Assembly: GCA_050181295.1 (NCBI GenBank)
Contig: JBFXDI010000174.1
Coordinates: 1 to 7,398, forward strand
Source of the DNA: JBFXDI01 sp050181295
GTDB taxonomy: Bacteria > Pseudomonadota > Alphaproteobacteria > Rhizobiales > Aestuariivirgaceae
Reading direction: 5' to 3'
DNA length: 7,398 nt
This document shows, piece after piece, positions 5,524-7,398 of this stretch. The notes below the pieces were generated by a model that saw only the letters and a list, made by a program, of their open reading frames with translations, ran no database searches and was not told where the DNA came from. Position 1 is the first letter of the stretch; every line of letters begins with the position of its first letter. The translations under genes and the position numbers were made by a program.

Positions 5524-6681
5524 CTACAGCGTGCCCTTCACACACTTGCGCGCCAGCGTCTTGTACTGGGCTTCGTTGAAGGGGATGGGATTGCCGCCGG
5601 CGGACGGGTCCTTGATGGCCATCGCCGCGACCTCGTCCAGCCGCTTCTCGTTGATGCCGATTTCCTTCAGCGCGTGCGGGATGCCGATGTCCTTGCGAAG
5701 CTTCACGACCCATTTGAGGAAGCCGTCGAAGCCGCCCTTGATGTCGAGGTAGCGGGCCGCGCGCTCGATGTCCTTGGCCACCGCCTTTTTGTTGGCCTTG
5801 AGCACATAGGGCATGATGACGCCGTTGAGCAGCCCGTGGTGGGCGTCGTAGAGCCCTCCGAAGGGATGCGACAGCGCGTGGATGGCGCCGAGGCCCCGCT
5901 GGAAGGCGGTTGCGCCCATGGCGGAGGCGACGAGCATGTGACCCCTGGCCTCGATGTCGCGCGGCTTCTTCACCGCCGTCACGAGGTTTTCCTTGATGAG
6001 CCGCATGCCTTCGAGCGCCACGCCGGCGGCGAGCGGATTGTACGCCGGCGCGCAATAGGCCTCCAGGCAATGGGCAAAGGCGTCCATGCCGGTCGCCGCC
6101 GTGAGGCGCGCCGGCAGCCCGATCGTGAGCTCCGGATCGAGCACCGCGAACCTGGGCAGCATCAGCGGATGGAAAATGATCTTCTTCTCGTGCGTCGTCG
6201 GATGCGTGATGACGCCCGCGCGGCCGACCTCCGAGCCCGTGCCCGCGGTCGTGGGCACCGCCACGATGGGCGCGATGTTGCGCGGATTGGCCCGCGTCCA
6301 CCAGTCGCCGATGTCCTCGAAATCGAAGATCGGGCGTGACTGGGCCTGCATGAAGGCGATGAGCTTGCCGACATCGAGCGCCGAGCCGCCGCCGAAGGCG
6401 ATGACGCCGTCATGGCCGCCGCGCTTGAAGGCCTGGACGCCGTCCTTGACGTTCTGCTCGACCGGGTTGGGCCTGACCTCGGTGAAGAGGCCGACCACCA
6501 GGTTCGCCTTGCGCAGCTCCTCGATGATGGCCTTCACCATCGGCATGGCGCCTAGGCCCGGGTCGGTGACGAAGAGCGGCTTCTGCATGCCGGCGTCGCG
6601 CGAGAACTGGGCGAGCTCGCGGATGCGCCCAGCGCCGAAGCGTATGGCGGTGGGAAAGCTGATGTTTGCAGTGACGGTCAT
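5524..6681 (-). CDS. Iron-containing alcohol dehydrogenase (group III ADH)
   Basis: This is a cytoplasmic NAD(P)-dependent alcohol dehydrogenase of 385 residues, full length for the family. The N-terminal dinucleotide-binding half carries FGGGSALDVGK (96-106) and VPTTAGTGSEV (142-152). The C-terminal helical half carries the metal ligands D200 and H204 (GMDAFAHCLEAY), H268 and H282 (in IHALSHPFGG and DAHHG), with spacings identical to those of the Fe2+ ligands in FucO. The ATG at 6681 has GGAG on the minus strand (complement of 6688-6691), 6 bases upstream. It lies 21 bases downstream of the aldehyde dehydrogenase stop, so the two are one operon that would oxidise an alcohol to an aldehyde (this enzyme) and then to the acid. 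The substrate cannot be inferred; family members act on ethanol, butanol, 1,2-diols, 4-hydroxybutyrate or amino alcohols. The gene ends just before the palindromic repeat pair. Confidence 0.94.
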   Translation of the reverse strand: MTVTANISFPTAIRFGAGRIRELAQFSRDAGMQKPLFVTDPGLGAMPMVKAIIEELRKANLVVGLFTEVRPNPVEQNVKDGVQAFKRGGHDGVIAFGGGSALDVGKLIAFMQAQSRPIFDFEDIGDWWTRANPRNIAPIVAVPTTAGTGSEVGRAGVITHPTTHEKKIIFHPLMLPRFAVLDPELTIGLPARLTAATGMDAFAHCLEAYCAPAYNPLAAGVALEGMRLIKENLVTAVKKPRDIEARGHMLVASAMGATAFQRGLGAIHALSHPFGGLYDAHHGLLNGVIMPYVLKANKKAVAKDIERAARYLDIKGGFDGFLKWVVKLRKDIGIPHALKEIGINEKRLDEVAAMAIKDPSAGGNPIPFNEAQYKTLARKCVKGTL

Positions 6682-6702
6682 GCGTGTCTCCGCGAAAGCT
6701 CG

Positions 6703-7398
6703 TCAGGATGTGGTGGTGCGCAGGTGCCAGGACTTGGGCCGGGTGAGGGCCTCGTAGCCGGCGCGCGAAAGGGTGGCGCCGCGACCCGTGTCCTTGATCC
6801 CCGTCCAGGCGAGCGCGGGGTCGAGGTAGTCGCAGCGGTTCATGAAGAGGGTGCCGGTCTCGATCTCCGCGCCGATCCGCTCGGCGGCCGCGGCGTCCTC
6901 TGTCCAGATCGCGGCGGTGAGCCCGTAAGGAGAGTCGTTCATCAGCGTGATCGCCTCCTCGTCGTCGGCGACCTTCATGATGCCGACGACGGGTCCGAAG
7001 CTCTCATCGCGCATGACCGACATCTGGTGGTCGACCTTGGTGAGCACCTGCGGCGCCATGTAGGCCGAGCCCTTGGCGTCGAGCGGGAAGCGCTTGGGGT
7101 CGATGTGAGCCTTCGCGCCGGCGCGCTCGGCGGACCTGATCTGCCTGCGCACGAAATCCGCCGCCTCGGGCTTGATGAGGGGGCCGAGCGTCGTCTCCTC
7201 CTCGAGCGGACTGCCGAGCACGTACTTCTTCGTCAGGTCCACGAAGCCGTCGATGAAGTCGCCCCAGGCTTTCCTGTGCACATAGATGCGCTCGATGCCG
7301 CAGCAGGACTGGCCCGAATTGAAGAAGGATCCGTCGACAAGGTTCTCCACCGCATGCGCCATGTTGGCGTCCGGCCGCACGTAAGCCGGGTCCTTGCC
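6703..7398 (-). CDS. Aldehyde dehydrogenase, NAD(P)-dependent, C-terminal part (partial)
   Basis: The frame is open at the right edge of the window; 231 residues are visible, roughly the C-terminal half of an ALDH of about 460-500 residues. The fragment begins GKDPAYVRPDAN, which directly follows the family's ELGG motif with the general-base Glu outside the window. FFNSGQSCCG contains the catalytic Cys (first Cys of the pair, codon at 7303-7305), next to a second Cys. Downstream are LGPLI, the cofactor-contact segment RDESFGPVVGI, NDSPYGLTAAIWT and the C-terminal NRCDYLDPALAWTGIKDTG, where most family members read similarly with GG or PFGG. It oxidises an aldehyde to the acid in the cytoplasm. 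Being upstream of the iron-dependent alcohol dehydrogenase with a 21-base gap, it most likely takes that enzyme's product. The substrate is unknown. Confidence 0.93.
   Translation of the reverse strand, partial: GKDPAYVRPDANMAHAVENLVDGSFFNSGQSCCGIERIYVHRKAWGDFIDGFVDLTKKYVLGSPLEEETTLGPLIKPEAADFVRRQIRSAERAGAKAHIDPKRFPLDAKGSAYMAPQVLTKVDHQMSVMRDESFGPVVGIMKVADDEEAITLMNDSPYGLTAAIWTEDAAAAERIGAEIETGTLFMNRCDYLDPALAWTGIKDTGRGATLSRAGYEALTRPKSWHLRTTTS

Noticed and set aside
5506..6339. Long plus-strand and alternate minus-strand frames over the alcohol dehydrogenase
   Set aside because: They are antisense or frame-shifted shadows of a full-length, motif-complete Fe-ADH. Their translations are Arg/His/Asp-rich and resemble no protein.

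Overview
The window is about 65% GC by eye and densely packed with genes. It reads as chromosome from an alphaproteobacterium, most likely of the order Hyphomicrobiales (Rhizobiales). The evidence is a DUF1236 exported protein (a family concentrated in that order), an EhuC/EhuD-like polar amino-acid/ectoine ABC permease pair, and short GC-rich palindromic intergenic repeats of the kind scattered through rhizobial genomes. I cannot name a genus. I see no tRNA, rRNA, CRISPR array, insertion sequence or phage gene.

Layout. (1) 1-805, plus strand: the end of one amino-acid-type ABC permease and a complete second permease, the tail of an ABC uptake operon that begins upstream of the window. (2) 889-3606, plus strand: a tight three-gene operon with a DUF1007 periplasmic protein, a NicO/RcnA-family nickel/cobalt transporter with a His-rich loop, and a fumarylacetoacetate-hydrolase-fold enzyme that unexpectedly carries a signal peptide. 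The first two genes overlap by ATGA and the third starts one base after the second stops. (3) 3596-4360, minus strand: two small exported proteins of unknown function (a DUF1236 protein and an unassigned hydrophilic protein), separated by a perfect 10-bp hairpin. The DUF1236 gene overlaps the end of the FAH gene tail to tail. (4) 4361-4516: a divergent intergenic region with TTCC/GGAA inverted repeats and GGAAC motifs. (5) 4517-5413, plus strand: a stand-alone MetF-type methylenetetrahydrofolate reductase. (6) 5431-5513: two inverted copies of a palindromic repeat, which probably also end transcription from both sides. (7) 5524-7398, minus strand: an aldehyde dehydrogenase (N-terminus outside the window) followed by an iron-containing alcohol dehydrogenase, a two-step alcohol-to-acid oxidation operon whose substrate is not evident.

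How the parts work together. The DUF1007-NicO pair is a recurrent metal-handling module: a metal-binding periplasmic partner and a membrane transporter. The exported FAH-fold enzyme is the odd member, because FAH enzymes normally act on metabolic acylpyruvates or similar compounds in the cytoplasm. Most other genes are ordinary housekeeping or catabolic genes. I found no convincing new defence, mobile or RNA system. The points most worth checking are the secreted FAH enzyme in a nickel/cobalt operon, the repeat pair with compensatory changes, and the small-exported-protein locus with its possible stress promoter.
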